In this document: positions 41,820 through 49,532 of the stretch, piece after piece
Layout of the letters: every line of letters starts with the position of its first letter
Position numbering within the stretch: the stretch's first letter is position 1
Source of the DNA: a virus
Reading direction: 5' to 3' (one strand)
IMG/VR virus record: IMGVR_UViG_3300032144_000012
Coordinates: 1 to 57,283 of that record
DNA length: 57,283 nucleotides
Notes under the pieces: model-generated
Told to the model about the DNA's origin: nothing
Database searches by the model: none
What the model saw: only the letters and a program-made list of their open reading frames with translations
Program-made: the position numbers and the translations under genes

Positions 41820-42640
41820 AGCCCCCGTTCCCGTACTTCGGCGGCAAGATGCGCCTCGCCGACACCCTCATCCGGCTGATGCCCCCGCACCAGCACTACG
41901 TCGAGCCGTTCGCCGGCTCCCTCGCCGTTCTGCTCGCCAAGCCGCCCGTCCCGCACGAGACCGTCAACGACCTCGACGGCGACCTCGTCACCTTCTGGCG
42001 GGTCCTGCGGGAGCAGCCCGACGACCTGGAACGTCTGGGCGCGCTGACCCCACACTCTCGGGCAGAACACGCCGCGTGCGCAGAACCGGGTGCTGCGCCC
42101 ACCGATCTCGAGCGCGCCCGGCGGGTCTGGGTCAGGCTCAGCCAGGGCAGGGGTGGACTCATGTCCTCCGGGTGGAGGCACTACCAGCAGCCCTCAGGGA
42201 CTCTCGGGATGCCCGGATACCTGCACGGGTACGTCGGCCGGATCACACCCGCAGCTGAGCGTCTCGCCCGCGTCACCCTCGAATGCCGCCCCGCTGTCGA
42301 GGTCGTCAACGACTACGGCCGCCACGACGGCGTCCTCCTGTACGTCGACCCGCCGTACCTCGCGTCAACCCGCTCCAGCGGCGTCTACGGCGTCGAGATG
42401 GGCGGCGAAGACCAGCACCGGGAGCTCGCCGCCGCGCTGCGGGAGTGCACCGCCGCAGTCCTGCTGTCCGGCTACCCCTCACCCCTGTACGACGACCTGT
42501 ACGACGGCTGGCACCGCGTCGACATTCCCACCGCCACCGGGCAGGGCGGCGCCTGGGAAGACCGCACCGAGGTCGTCTGGTCCAACCGGCCCATCGGCGA
42601 GCCCGACCTCTTCACCCACCTCGCCGAGGTGACCGCGTGA
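41816..42640 (+). CDS. N6-adenine DNA methyltransferase (D12 class, Dam-like)
   Basis: 274 residues from the GTG at 41816. Motif X/I region PPFPYFGGK and YVEPFAGSLAVLL, and catalytic motif IV DPPY (178-181), typical of D12 class methyltransferases. It would transfer a methyl group from SAM to adenine N6. No restriction gene is adjacent, so it is probably an orphan enzyme for anti-restriction or regulation. Confidence 0.9.
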   Translation: MKPPFPYFGGKMRLADTLIRLMPPHQHYVEPFAGSLAVLLAKPPVPHETVNDLDGDLVTFWRVLREQPDDLERLGALTPHSRAEHAACAEPGAAPTDLERARRVWVRLSQGRGGLMSSGWRHYQQPSGTLGMPGYLHGYVGRITPAAERLARVTLECRPAVEVVNDYGRHDGVLLYVDPPYLASTRSSGVYGVEMGGEDQHRELAAALRECTAAVLLSGYPSPLYDDLYDGWHRVDIPTATGQGGAWEDRTEVVWSNRPIGEPDLFTHLAEVTA

Positions 42641-42795
42641 ACGCCGTCGAGTTCGAAGCGCTCTGCCCCCACAGGCGCCTCGTGGTCTGGCGCGCCACCG
42701 GCGGCGGAGGCGTCACCGCCCACTCCGAACCCCGATGCCCCGCCTGGCACGACGGCAGGGCACGACTCATCGACCTCATCTGGGGGTACCAGTGA
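42637..42795 (+). CDS. Very small protein between methyltransferases
   Basis: 52 residues, GTGA overlaps at both ends. Contains CPHRRLVVWRATGGGGVTAH and RCPAWHDGR, so two Cys and several His. Unknown function. Confidence 0.45.
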   Translation: MNAVEFEALCPHRRLVVWRATGGGGVTAHSEPRCPAWHDGRARLIDLIWGYQ

Positions 42796-44216
42796 CCGCC
42801 CTCCAGCACGTCTCTCTGTTCAGCGGAGTCGGCGGCATCGACCTCGCCATGCACCGCGCCGGGATCCAGACCGTCGCAGCCGTCGAGATCGACCGGGCCG
42901 CCCGCGGAGTCCTCGCCGACCAGTTCCCCCTCGTCAACCTGTTCACCGACGTCAGAGAGGTCACCGGTGACAAGCTCCGCCGTCTCGGACTCAAACCACG
43001 CAACACCATCGTCTCCGCCGGCTTCCCATGCCAAGACCTCTCCGTGGCGGGCCGTCGTCGGGGCATGGGTGAAGGCACACGCTCCGGGCTCTACTGGGAA
43101 GTCGACCGCATCCTGGCCGATTTCGCTCCCGCCTGGGTCGTGCTCGAGAACGTCCCTGGCCTCCTGTCGGCGTCCTGCGCCTGCCCTGGAGACGGCACGT
43201 GCGTGGAGCGAGCCCTCGCTGTTCGATGCGACGGAGAGACCCACGGAGTCCCTGGCGGAGCCTGCTGGGGACAGTGCATCCCCCGCCACGGCGGCGTCAT
43301 GGGTGCCGTCGTTGGGAGCCTGGGAGAACGCGGGTATGGGTTCGCCTACCGAGTGCTGGACGCTCGACACTTCGGAGTGCCCCAGCGGCGCCGCCGCGTC
43401 GTCATTGTCGGACGTCTTGGAGACGACGGGCGAGCACCTGCGCGCGTACTTCTTGAGCCCGAAGGCGTGCGCGGGAATCCTGCGCAGGGCATCACGCCGA
43501 GGACGCTCACTGCCGCCCGCGCTGGAGGCAGCACTGCGTCGAGTCGCGTCACGTCAGCCCTGACCACCAGGTCCACGACAGCCCTCGATGACCAGGGCAT
43601 CGCACAGCTCGTCGTCGGCGTCCTCGGTCAGCACTCGCACGCCCTCACCGCCGAAGGGCACGACGCATCCGAGGACGGCGCCGGTCGGGGCACGCCCATC
43701 GTCACCGTCGCCTTCGACCCGAAAGCGGGCGGAGACCGGACCTCGTCCGGCGCGTTCGAGGTCGGCACCGGCATCACACCGACGCTCAGCGGCGCCCGCT
43801 CACCCGCCGTCCTCTACGCCGCAGACATCGCCAACGCCCTCGACACCGCCCAGGGCGGGCCCGACGACAACAACTCCGCCCAGGGCGGGCACCTCGTCGC
43901 GTTCGCCGAGAACCAGAGAGGCGAACTCGTGGAATCGGCCACGGTCGGCGCACTCGCGCAGGGCGGAGGGAAACCCGGACAGGGGTACCCGGCCGTCCAC
44001 GACGGAACCATCGTCCGCCGGCTCACCCCGCTCGAATGCGAGCGCCTCCAGGGCTTCCCCGACGGCCACACCGACACCAGCTGGGGACGACCCCAGGCCG
44101 ACTCGCCCCGAGGCAAGCAGATGGGCAACGCCGTCGCCGTCCCCGTCTTCGAGTGGGTCGCGCGTCGAATCGACGCCGTCCACCGCCACCTGCTCACCGC
44201 GAAGGACGTGGCCTGA
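42792..44216 (+). CDS. C5-cytosine DNA methyltransferase with large insertion
   Basis: 474 residues from the GTG at 42792. Motif I LFSGVGGIDLA, motif IV FPCQ with nucleophile C80, motif VI ENVPG, motif VIII QRRRRV, motif IX/X RRLTPLECERLQGFP and GNAVAVPV are all present. Between VIII and IX lies a stretch of about 185 residues (about 220-405) that is Gly/Thr/Ala-rich, longer than a usual target recognition domain. A Cys-rich piece (CACPGDGTC, CWGQC) is inserted after ENVPG. Makes 5-methylcytosine; cognate nuclease absent. Confidence 0.9.
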   Translation: MTALQHVSLFSGVGGIDLAMHRAGIQTVAAVEIDRAARGVLADQFPLVNLFTDVREVTGDKLRRLGLKPRNTIVSAGFPCQDLSVAGRRRGMGEGTRSGLYWEVDRILADFAPAWVVLENVPGLLSASCACPGDGTCVERALAVRCDGETHGVPGGACWGQCIPRHGGVMGAVVGSLGERGYGFAYRVLDARHFGVPQRRRRVVIVGRLGDDGRAPARVLLEPEGVRGNPAQGITPRTLTAARAGGSTASSRVTSALTTRSTTALDDQGIAQLVVGVLGQHSHALTAEGHDASEDGAGRGTPIVTVAFDPKAGGDRTSSGAFEVGTGITPTLSGARSPAVLYAADIANALDTAQGGPDDNNSAQGGHLVAFAENQRGELVESATVGALAQGGGKPGQGYPAVHDGTIVRRLTPLECERLQGFPDGHTDTSWGRPQADSPRGKQMGNAVAVPVFEWVARRIDAVHRHLLTAKDVA

Positions 44217-44689
44217 TGCCTTGGTTCAAGGTCGACGACTCCTTCGGGGACCACCCGAAGGTCCGTCGCATCCCTCGCCGGCAGCGCGCCGCGGCCATCG
44301 GCCTGTGGACACTCGCCGGCTCGTGGGCCGCTCGGTACCTCACTGACGGAGAGATTCCCGACTACATGGTCGAAGAATTCGGGGGCTCTCGCAGGGATGC
44401 TGACGCACTCGTGAAGGTCGGCCTGTGGGAGAAGACAGAGGACGGCTACCAGTTCCACGACTGGACGGCGTGGCAGTACCCCGAGAGACGGAAGATCCCG
44501 AGAGTCGTGCGCGCCGCCGTCTATGCGCGCGACGGATTCGCTTGCCTCCGCTGCGGCTCCGTGGACGACCTGAGTATCGACCACATCTTTCCGTGGTCAC
44601 TCGGTGGATCCGACGAGCCAGACAACCTCCAGACCCTCTGCCTGCGCTGCAACAGGGCGAAGTCGGACCGGATCGAGGACGGCGACTGA
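44216..44689 (+). CDS. Replication-protein-like N-domain fused to HNH endonuclease
   Basis: 157 residues. The first 85 residues (MPWFKVDDSFGDHPKVRRIP ... WQYPERRK) match the N-terminal winged-helix domain of the next gene's replication protein. The remainder is an HNH nuclease: RDGFACLRCGS, then SIDHIFPWSLGGSDEPDNL and LCLRCNRAKS, with two CxxC zinc pairs and the DH dyad. Could be an active nuclease targeted by the N-domain, or the result of HNH gene insertion into a replication gene. Confidence 0.8.
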   Translation: MPWFKVDDSFGDHPKVRRIPRRQRAAAIGLWTLAGSWAARYLTDGEIPDYMVEEFGGSRRDADALVKVGLWEKTEDGYQFHDWTAWQYPERRKIPRVVRAAVYARDGFACLRCGSVDDLSIDHIFPWSLGGSDEPDNLQTLCLRCNRAKSDRIEDGD

Positions 44690-45459
44690 TGACCCCTCGT
44701 GACCCGCGGAACTTCATCCGCGTCCACAACAACCTCCCCGACCACCCGAAGGTCGAGGTGCTCTCCGACGCAGCGTTCCGGCTGCTGATCGAGACGTGGT
44801 GCTGGTGCGACCGCAACCGGACCGACGGCTACGTGCCGGCCGCGTCATGGGCCCGCCGAGGTGCTGCGAAGGCGCGGCGGGAGCTCGTGGCGGTGGGCCT
44901 GGCGCACGAGGTCGAGGGCGGCGTGCAGATGCACGACTACACCGACCATCAGCGCTCACGTGCGGAGATGGAAGCGGTGTCCGCGAAGAACTCCGCGAAC
45001 GGCGCCAAGGGTGGACGTCCCCGCAAGAACCGAACCGATACCGAGGCGAAACCCAGTGGGTTATCGAGTGGCTTGCCAACTGGTATCGCTGACGAAAACC
45101 AAGAGGAAGAAGAAGAGAAAGAGGAAGAAAATACAAACCCCCAACTCGTCGTCGTCTGTCGTCTCACCAACCCCCACGGGTCACCCGACGACGACGAGAA
45201 GCTGATCCGCGGCTGGTCGAGGAAGTACCCCGCCGTCGACCTCGAAACCGAGGCCGACGCGTTCATCGAGCACAACCGATCCAAGGCGCCCGACAACCCG
45301 TCCGGAGCGTGGATCGGCTGGCTGCGCCGCAAGCAGTCCGAAGCCGTGACGTCGCTGACCGTCGTCGGCGAATGCCCGGATCACCCCGGCCACATCGCCA
45401 CCAACTGCGGTGGCTGCCGCGCGGACCGGCTCGCCGGCGAAGGGCGGGAGGCGTCGTGA
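44689..45459 (+). CDS. Phage replication initiator-like protein
   Basis: 256 residues, ATG overlapping the previous stop. N-terminal domain about 1-85 (VHNNLPDHPKVEVLSDAAF ... DYTDHQRSRAEME) with the HPKV motif of phage initiator/helicase-loader proteins; then a basic KNSANGAKGGRPRKNRT segment, an acidic run of Glu (about 138-147), and a C-terminal domain with WIGWLRRK and a Cys cluster (CPDHPGHIATNCGGC). It is the only replication candidate in the window, so it probably loads the host helicase at an origin inside or near the gene. Confidence 0.65.
   Translation: MTPRDPRNFIRVHNNLPDHPKVEVLSDAAFRLLIETWCWCDRNRTDGYVPAASWARRGAAKARRELVAVGLAHEVEGGVQMHDYTDHQRSRAEMEAVSAKNSANGAKGGRPRKNRTDTEAKPSGLSSGLPTGIADENQEEEEEKEEENTNPQLVVVCRLTNPHGSPDDDEKLIRGWSRKYPAVDLETEADAFIEHNRSKAPDNPSGAWIGWLRRKQSEAVTSLTVVGECPDHPGHIATNCGGCRADRLAGEGREAS
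45095..45198. other. Candidate replication origin region
   Basis: Inside the replication gene, an A-rich purine tract (about 45100-45136) stands out in an otherwise very GC-rich genome and is followed by an inverted repeat, CTCGTCGTCGT (45145-45155) with ACGACGACGAG (45188-45198). AT-rich unwinding tracts inside initiator genes are known from lambdoid phages. No clear iterons are seen. Confidence 0.35.
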
Positions 45460-45863
45460 AGCTCCCGATTAACCTCGCCGCGACCCGGCCCACGACGGAC
45501 GCCCTGCGCCTGGTCGAGATGGTCCGCGACGGCAACCACGCCCGGATCGACGAGTTCCTGTGGCACATCGACCGTGACGACCTGGAACTCCTGGCCGTGA
45601 TGCTCGCGGCGATGCTGCCCGGTGATGTGCACCCGCCGACCGCGATGCGGTGGGCGAAGACCCCGGCTTGGGACTGGCCAGTTGAGGTGCTGGTCGCCGA
45701 GTGCCGCCGGTTCGATGACGGCGACCGGGACGCCACGGCGGTCGCGGCGGCACGGCAGGTCGAGGCGCTCGCCGAGCAGTCCGAGGACCGTCACCGGTCC
45801 TGGCTGGAATCACGCCGCGCCGCGGTGACGAACGACCCGAACCGGATGCAGGGGGTGGCGTGA
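45456..45863 (+). CDS. Hypothetical helical protein
   Basis: 135 residues, GTGA overlap. Helical with DLELLAVMLAAMLPGDV and many acidic residues; includes ARQVEALAEQSEDRHRSWLESRR. Follows the replication gene; unknown role. Confidence 0.55.
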   Translation: MKLPINLAATRPTTDALRLVEMVRDGNHARIDEFLWHIDRDDLELLAVMLAAMLPGDVHPPTAMRWAKTPAWDWPVEVLVAECRRFDDGDRDATAVAAARQVEALAEQSEDRHRSWLESRRAAVTNDPNRMQGVA

Positions 45864-46093
45864 TGCAGCGCAGCGTCTCCCCGAACTGTCTCCAGGCCGG
45901 ACCCGTCGTTCCGGGCCGGGATCTGGGTGAGAGCCACGCGTTGTGCACGAGCTGCGGGTGCCCGTGCCACGACACGACGCGGGCGCCGGCGGGGTTCAAG
46001 GCGACGTTCGAGCAGGCGCGGCGTGAGGCGGAGGAGAAGCGCGCGGCGGAACTCGACGCGGTCCGGGCCGAGTGGGGCGGTGAGTCCGCATGA
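45863..46093 (+). CDS. Small zinc-motif protein
   Basis: 76 residues, ATG overlapping the previous stop. CTSCGCPCHD could bind zinc with the preceding His; the rest is a charged helix (FEQARREAEEKRAAELDAVRAE ends at about 70). Unknown. Confidence 0.5.
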   Translation: MQRSVSPNCLQAGPVVPGRDLGESHALCTSCGCPCHDTTRAPAGFKATFEQARREAEEKRAAELDAVRAEWGGESA

Positions 46094-46443
46094 CCGCAAC
46101 CGCCGCCGCCCGGCCCGCCGCGCGGCCCTCAGCGCCGTTCAGGGCCCAGAGCGTGTTTGGGGCTGTCTCCGCCCCGGAGAGGGCCGCAGAATCGCCCACA
46201 GCGCTTGAGGCGATCGAGCACCTCGACTGGGAACCGGCCTGCGAGATCCGGGAGGGATACCCCGAGCAGGAGTGCGGCCGGACGCCCGTGACCCACCGGT
46301 TCGTCCCGGAGCCGTCCTGCGGGCACATGCTCCCGTTCCTGACGTGCAAGCCGCACACCGAGCTGTTGGACGACGGGCGCCCGGTGGAAGCGCAATGCCG
46401 CGAGTGCGGCGCCCTCGTGCAGTTCAAGGCGGTGCCGCTGTGA
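46090..46443 (+). CDS. Small zinc-motif protein ending VPL
   Basis: 117 residues, ATGA overlap. Ala-rich start, then Cys/His-rich part (ACEIREGYPEQECG, CGHMLPFLTC, CRECGALVQF). Ends in VPL at a GGTGCCGCTGTGA junction shared with the next two genes. Confidence 0.5.
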   Translation: MTATAAARPAARPSAPFRAQSVFGAVSAPERAAESPTALEAIEHLDWEPACEIREGYPEQECGRTPVTHRFVPEPSCGHMLPFLTCKPHTELLDDGRPVEAQCRECGALVQFKAVPL

Positions 46444-46670
46444 GCGCGTGCGAGGCGGGCCTGGTGGCTCACTGTCCGGTACCGGCGGTCATGAAGCTGG
46501 AGTTGATCTGCGAGTCGTGCGGGGCGTTCCGCAGCGCGGCGGCCTGCCAGGGTCACGCTGACGCCATCACGAGGTTCGCCGATGCGTGGGCGTTCTACCG
46601 GCCCCGGGAGGCTGGGCTGTTCTGCCCTCAGTGCGATGACCGCACCAAGCTCACGCGGGTGCCGCTGTGA
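46440..46670 (+). CDS. Small zinc-motif protein ending VPL
   Basis: 76 residues, GTGA overlap. Two CxxC pairs (CESCGAF and CPQCDDR) and further Cys. Ends in RVPL via the same junction as its neighbours. Unknown. Confidence 0.5.
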   Translation: MSACEAGLVAHCPVPAVMKLELICESCGAFRSAAACQGHADAITRFADAWAFYRPREAGLFCPQCDDRTKLTRVPL

Positions 46671-46912
46671 CCGGGCTGCGGACGCCGAAGGGGCGGCCGG
46701 TTTTCATCTGCGGTGGTGACGACCGCCCAGGGCCCCGCGACACCTGCCCTGACCCGCTGCACGACTGGCCGCTCCCTGCCGGGTACGTGGACGCCGCGCA
46801 GGCTGCAGCTTCTCGCCTGAGTCGGGGCTGGGCGAACCGCCGATGCGGCAAGTGCGGCCTCTACGGGTGGGCGCCCGGCCGGATCGTTACCGAGAAGCGG
46901 GTGCCGCTATGA
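46667..46912 (+). CDS. Small zinc-motif protein ending VPL
   Basis: 81 residues, GTGA overlap. ICGGDDRPGPRDTC and CGKCGLYGW may form one zinc site. Ends in RVPL. Unknown. Confidence 0.5.
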   Translation: MTGLRTPKGRPVFICGGDDRPGPRDTCPDPLHDWPLPAGYVDAAQAAASRLSRGWANRRCGKCGLYGWAPGRIVTEKRVPL

Positions 46913-47118
46913 GCATCATCCGCCGCCCCCGCCCGTCACCCCCACCGCGGTCACGTGAGGCCGTGGAGGCGGACATCACCGAGGCGCTCGACACGGCACG
47001 GATGTGGGACGCGACCCCCGGGGATGAGGCGCCCGCGTTGGCGGCTGCTGCTCGTGGCCGGATGGACCGCGGCCTGGACGAGTGGCCGCTGGTTCAGGCG
47101 TCGGGGGTGGACCGGTGA
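46909..47118 (+). CDS. Small hypothetical protein at end of early operon
   Basis: 69 residues, ATGA overlap. Pro/Arg-rich start and an acidic helix. Its 3' end overlaps the reverse ribbon-helix-helix gene by 25 bases, so the operons converge here. Confidence 0.45.
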   Translation: MSIIRRPRPSPPPRSREAVEADITEALDTARMWDATPGDEAPALAAAARGRMDRGLDEWPLVQASGVDR

Positions 47119-47345
47119 GCGCGCTTCGCGGCGCGTTCCTCGCGGTCGGCCGCGGCCAGCCACCGCTTCCGCGTCTCGGCGTCCACTCGGGCGGCAGCCA
47201 CGGCGAAGGACCGACCCCAGGCAGACGGGTCGACGCCGTCCTCGCCCGCAGCCTCAAGGACGGCCTCGTGCTCGCCCGCGGTGTACCGGAACCGCGTCTC
47301 GTGGATGCGCGGGTCCTTCGCCTTGGGCCGTCCTCCTGGGCTCAT
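47094..47345 (-). CDS. Ribbon-helix-helix-like regulator, self-controlled
   Basis: 83 residues from the ATG at 47345; only reverse gene in the 34-57 kb part. Pattern RIHETRFRYTAGEHEAVLEAAG then SAWGRSFAVAAARV resembles the beta strand-helix-helix fold of CopG/MobC-like proteins; basic C-terminus. Transcribed from a good TATACT -10 next to its ATG, with operator copies across the divergent promoter. It probably represses itself and the 47.5-56 kb operon. Confidence 0.65.
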   Translation of the reverse strand: MSPGGRPKAKDPRIHETRFRYTAGEHEAVLEAAGEDGVDPSAWGRSFAVAAARVDAETRKRWLAAADREERAAKRAHRSTPDA

Positions 47346-47352
47346 GCGGCCG

Positions 47353-47440
47353 AGTATAGCGTCCACGGGAATCTATCGACACGGGACAGTTGTGCGTCCA
47401 CGAGAACTCGGGTAGCGTTCCGATTGTCAGTCCACGAAAA
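47353..47440. promoter_or_regulatory. Divergent promoters with three GTCCACG operators
   Basis: Reverse -10 TATACT (47358-47353) lies seven bases before the ATG at 47345, so a leaderless message is likely. Forward: -35 TTGTGC (47390-47395), 17-base spacer, -10 TAGCGT (47413-47418). Three copies of GTCCACGRRAA start at 47361, 47396 and 47430, spaced 35 and 34 bases. Copy 1 is next to the reverse -10, copy 2 fills the forward spacer, copy 3 lies near the forward start point. Confidence 0.7.
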
Positions 47441-47501
47441 CCCTCGGCCGGGGTGGAGCTTGGGAAGGCGCCACCCCGGCCCCGACCAGCGGAGGAACCC
47501 C

Positions 47502-47732
47502 GTGGTCACCGAGATGATCCGCACCTCTCGAATCGCGCCAGGGACAGTGCTGGTCGACCCGAGCGGTACGCCGCACGCGGTGGCTCGGATCGAGCCCTAC
47601 GACGGGATGCTTCCCGACCTGATCCTCGGGATCGCGGTGTGTTCCGACGGGTACCGACAGGCCGTCACACGCGAGGGGCACGTTCGGGTGATGAGCCCCC
47701 CGTCCGCCCCCAACCCGGAGGAGTCCCGGTGA
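47502..47732 (+). CDS. Small hypothetical protein, first of 47.5-56 kb operon
   Basis: 76 residues from the GTG at 47502 after GGAGGAA. Beta-rich (APGTVLVDPSGTPHAVARIEP), ends PEESR. The 85 bases between promoter and gene have no other feature. Confidence 0.55.
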   Translation: MVTEMIRTSRIAPGTVLVDPSGTPHAVARIEPYDGMLPDLILGIAVCSDGYRQAVTREGHVRVMSPPSAPNPEESR

Positions 47733-48082
47733 GCCAGCCCACGGGTAGTTCGGTGTTCGTCGATCGGTTCTACGAGATGGACCCCGAGTTCGAGGATCTC
47801 CTCAGCGGTCGTGACCTCAAGGACGGCATGGTCGTCCTGATCGAGGACTACATGCTGCGCGGCGACCCTGAGCATCTGGGCTCGGATAACCGGTACGAGC
47901 AGGCCCGGATCCGCGAGACGAACCGCTGGTGCACCGTCACAAACGTCCGGCTCACGTACGGCCAGTACCCGTGCGTGACGTTCTTCGCGGTCTACGCCGA
48001 CGGGACGAAGCGAAAGCGCATGTACGCCCAGGAGTACGCGTGGATCGTGAAGCTCGACAGCATCCCGGAGGAGTCCCGGTGA
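47729..48082 (+). CDS. Hypothetical protein
   Basis: 117 residues, GTGA overlap. Acidic first half, beta-rich second (TVTNVRLTYGQYPCVTFFAVYAD). Ends PEESR like the previous gene; the 19-base junction is identical. Unknown. Confidence 0.55.
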   Translation: MSQPTGSSVFVDRFYEMDPEFEDLLSGRDLKDGMVVLIEDYMLRGDPEHLGSDNRYEQARIRETNRWCTVTNVRLTYGQYPCVTFFAVYADGTKRKRMYAQEYAWIVKLDSIPEESR

Positions 48083-48327
48083 CCGCCCCGAAGGACCTGA
48101 TCACCACCGTCGAGGACGCGGATGCCGCCGTCATCGGGACCATCGCCCTGAATCGCGATCGGTCGCACGTGTGGCAGAAGACCGGCCGCAAGCACTCGTC
48201 GTGGGAGTCGCTGACGGGTGGCGGCCACACCTTCACGTCGGCGTTCGTCCACCACGAGGGGCCGCTGGTCGTGATCGGCAACATTCGCAACCCGTTCGCT
48301 GCCGAGGCCGACGGGAGCGACTCGTGA
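48079..48327 (+). CDS. Small hypothetical protein
   Basis: 82 residues, GTGA overlap. Beta-rich with SHVWQKTGRKHSSWESLTGG, possibly an SH3-like barrel. Unknown. Confidence 0.5.
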   Translation: MTAPKDLITTVEDADAAVIGTIALNRDRSHVWQKTGRKHSSWESLTGGGHTFTSAFVHHEGPLVVIGNIRNPFAAEADGSDS

Positions 48328-48560
48328 GCGACTTCACCGTAGGCACCTGGGTCATCTACACGTGGGACAACGGCTACCACCTGCGGTCGGTGTATGAGAC
48401 CGCTGAGAAGGCGGTCCGAGCGTGCGACTTCGGCGGGGAGGCGATCGTGTTCCTCCGCTACGGGCAGGACATGGAAGAGGCCGTCCGGTGGCAGCGCGGC
48501 GACAAGGCCGCAACCCCCGTCCCCGCCCCGTCCACCACCGACCAGCAGGGGAGGCCGTGA
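48324..48560 (+). CDS. Small hypothetical protein
   Basis: 78 residues, GTGA overlap. FTVGTWVIYTWDNGYHLRSVYE then EAIVFLRYGQDMEEAV; a small alpha/beta protein with a disordered Pro/Thr tail. Unknown. Confidence 0.5.
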   Translation: MSDFTVGTWVIYTWDNGYHLRSVYETAEKAVRACDFGGEAIVFLRYGQDMEEAVRWQRGDKAATPVPAPSTTDQQGRP

Positions 48561-48883
48561 TGGCCCGCTTCTTGTTGCAGATCACCGAGGCGAACCACGA
48601 CGAGAACGAGTTCTTCACCCTCGGCGGAGCCGGGTTCGACACCGAGGCCGAGCGCGCCGCCAACCTCTCGCGGATCCCGCGGATCGACCCGAGCCATTCC
48701 TGCGAGGACCCCGCCGTGCCCCGGTGCTACATCGTGGACGTCCTGGACCCGGACGGCTTCTCGATCGTCGACAACATCGAGGTGTCCGAGCAGACCGCGC
48801 ACGAACTGCTCGGGGTCGACGACTTCGAGCCGCTCCGCGCTGGCGAGCGGGCGATGTTTGCGGCACTGGCGGCGGTCTCGTGA
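48560..48883 (+). CDS. Hypothetical protein
   Basis: 107 residues, ATG overlapping the previous stop. FLLQITEANHDENEFFTLGG start, acidic, ends in an Ala-rich helix. Unknown. Confidence 0.5.
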   Translation: MARFLLQITEANHDENEFFTLGGAGFDTEAERAANLSRIPRIDPSHSCEDPAVPRCYIVDVLDPDGFSIVDNIEVSEQTAHELLGVDDFEPLRAGERAMFAALAAVS

Positions 48884-49065
48884 TGGCCGGCGCGTACGAC
48901 GAACCGGCGGTCCGGGCGGCGATCATCGCGGAGACGCGCAAGGAAACCTGCCTGGACTGCGACCACCTCGTCGCCGAGTGCGTGTGCATGGTCGAGTGCG
49001 TGGAGTGCGGGACGTTCGTCCCCTCGCGCGGCACCCTCGACTGCGCGTGCTGGGGCGCATCGTGA
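48883..49065 (+). CDS. Cysteine-rich small protein
   Basis: 60 residues, ATG overlap. Cys pairs CLDCDHLVAECVC and CVECGTFV, plus DCACWG: a two-site zinc protein by pattern. Unknown role. Confidence 0.5.
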   Translation: MAGAYDEPAVRAAIIAETRKETCLDCDHLVAECVCMVECVECGTFVPSRGTLDCACWGAS

Positions 49066-49532
49066 GCCGGGTCCGCACCTCGTGCGCGCACTGCGCCGCC
49101 CGCGCCCCCAAGCGCATCTCCTGGGGCGAGGCGATGGACTGGGTCCAGGAGCACGCCAAGCGGAGCCCCGGCCACGAACCGGAGGGAGAGCTGCGCAGGT
49201 GGTTCTCGACGGTCGAGACTTTCCGCAGCTTCACGAGGCCCTCGTTCTCCTTCACGGCGACCGAGCCGGGCGTGTACGTCGCGGACGTCGTTGGTGGTCA
49301 AGTCCAGGGCCCGTCGGGTCCGGTGCCCGTGGAGTGGGACGGCCCGGGGCCGGGTGACGTGGTCGAAGGCGTGGAGGTCTACCCGTTCCACCGCTCTTAC
49401 CCGGGCCTCCCGGACCTGTTCCACGTCAGGTGCGAGGAGCACGGCCCGATCTTCGGGTGCGAGCCGTGGGGCGAGGCACAGGAGCTTCGGGCGAAGCACA
49501 TCCGCGAGACGCACCGGGCGGTGTCCTCGTGA
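49062..49532 (+). CDS. Hypothetical protein with N-terminal Cys pair
   Basis: 156 residues, GTGA overlap. SCAHCAARAPKRISW start, helix to about 50, beta-rich middle (GVYVADVVGGQVQGP), and C-terminal His/Cys residues (FHVRCEEHGPIFGC, HIRETH) like a C2H2-type finger. Unknown. Confidence 0.5.
   Translation: MSRVRTSCAHCAARAPKRISWGEAMDWVQEHAKRSPGHEPEGELRRWFSTVETFRSFTRPSFSFTATEPGVYVADVVGGQVQGPSGPVPVEWDGPGPGDVVEGVEVYPFHRSYPGLPDLFHVRCEEHGPIFGCEPWGEAQELRAKHIRETHRAVSS

Noticed and set aside
42967-43563. Forward alternative frame inside the cytosine methyltransferase
   Set aside because: All methyltransferase motifs are in the 42792 frame; the alternative is Ser/Pro/Arg-rich with no motif.
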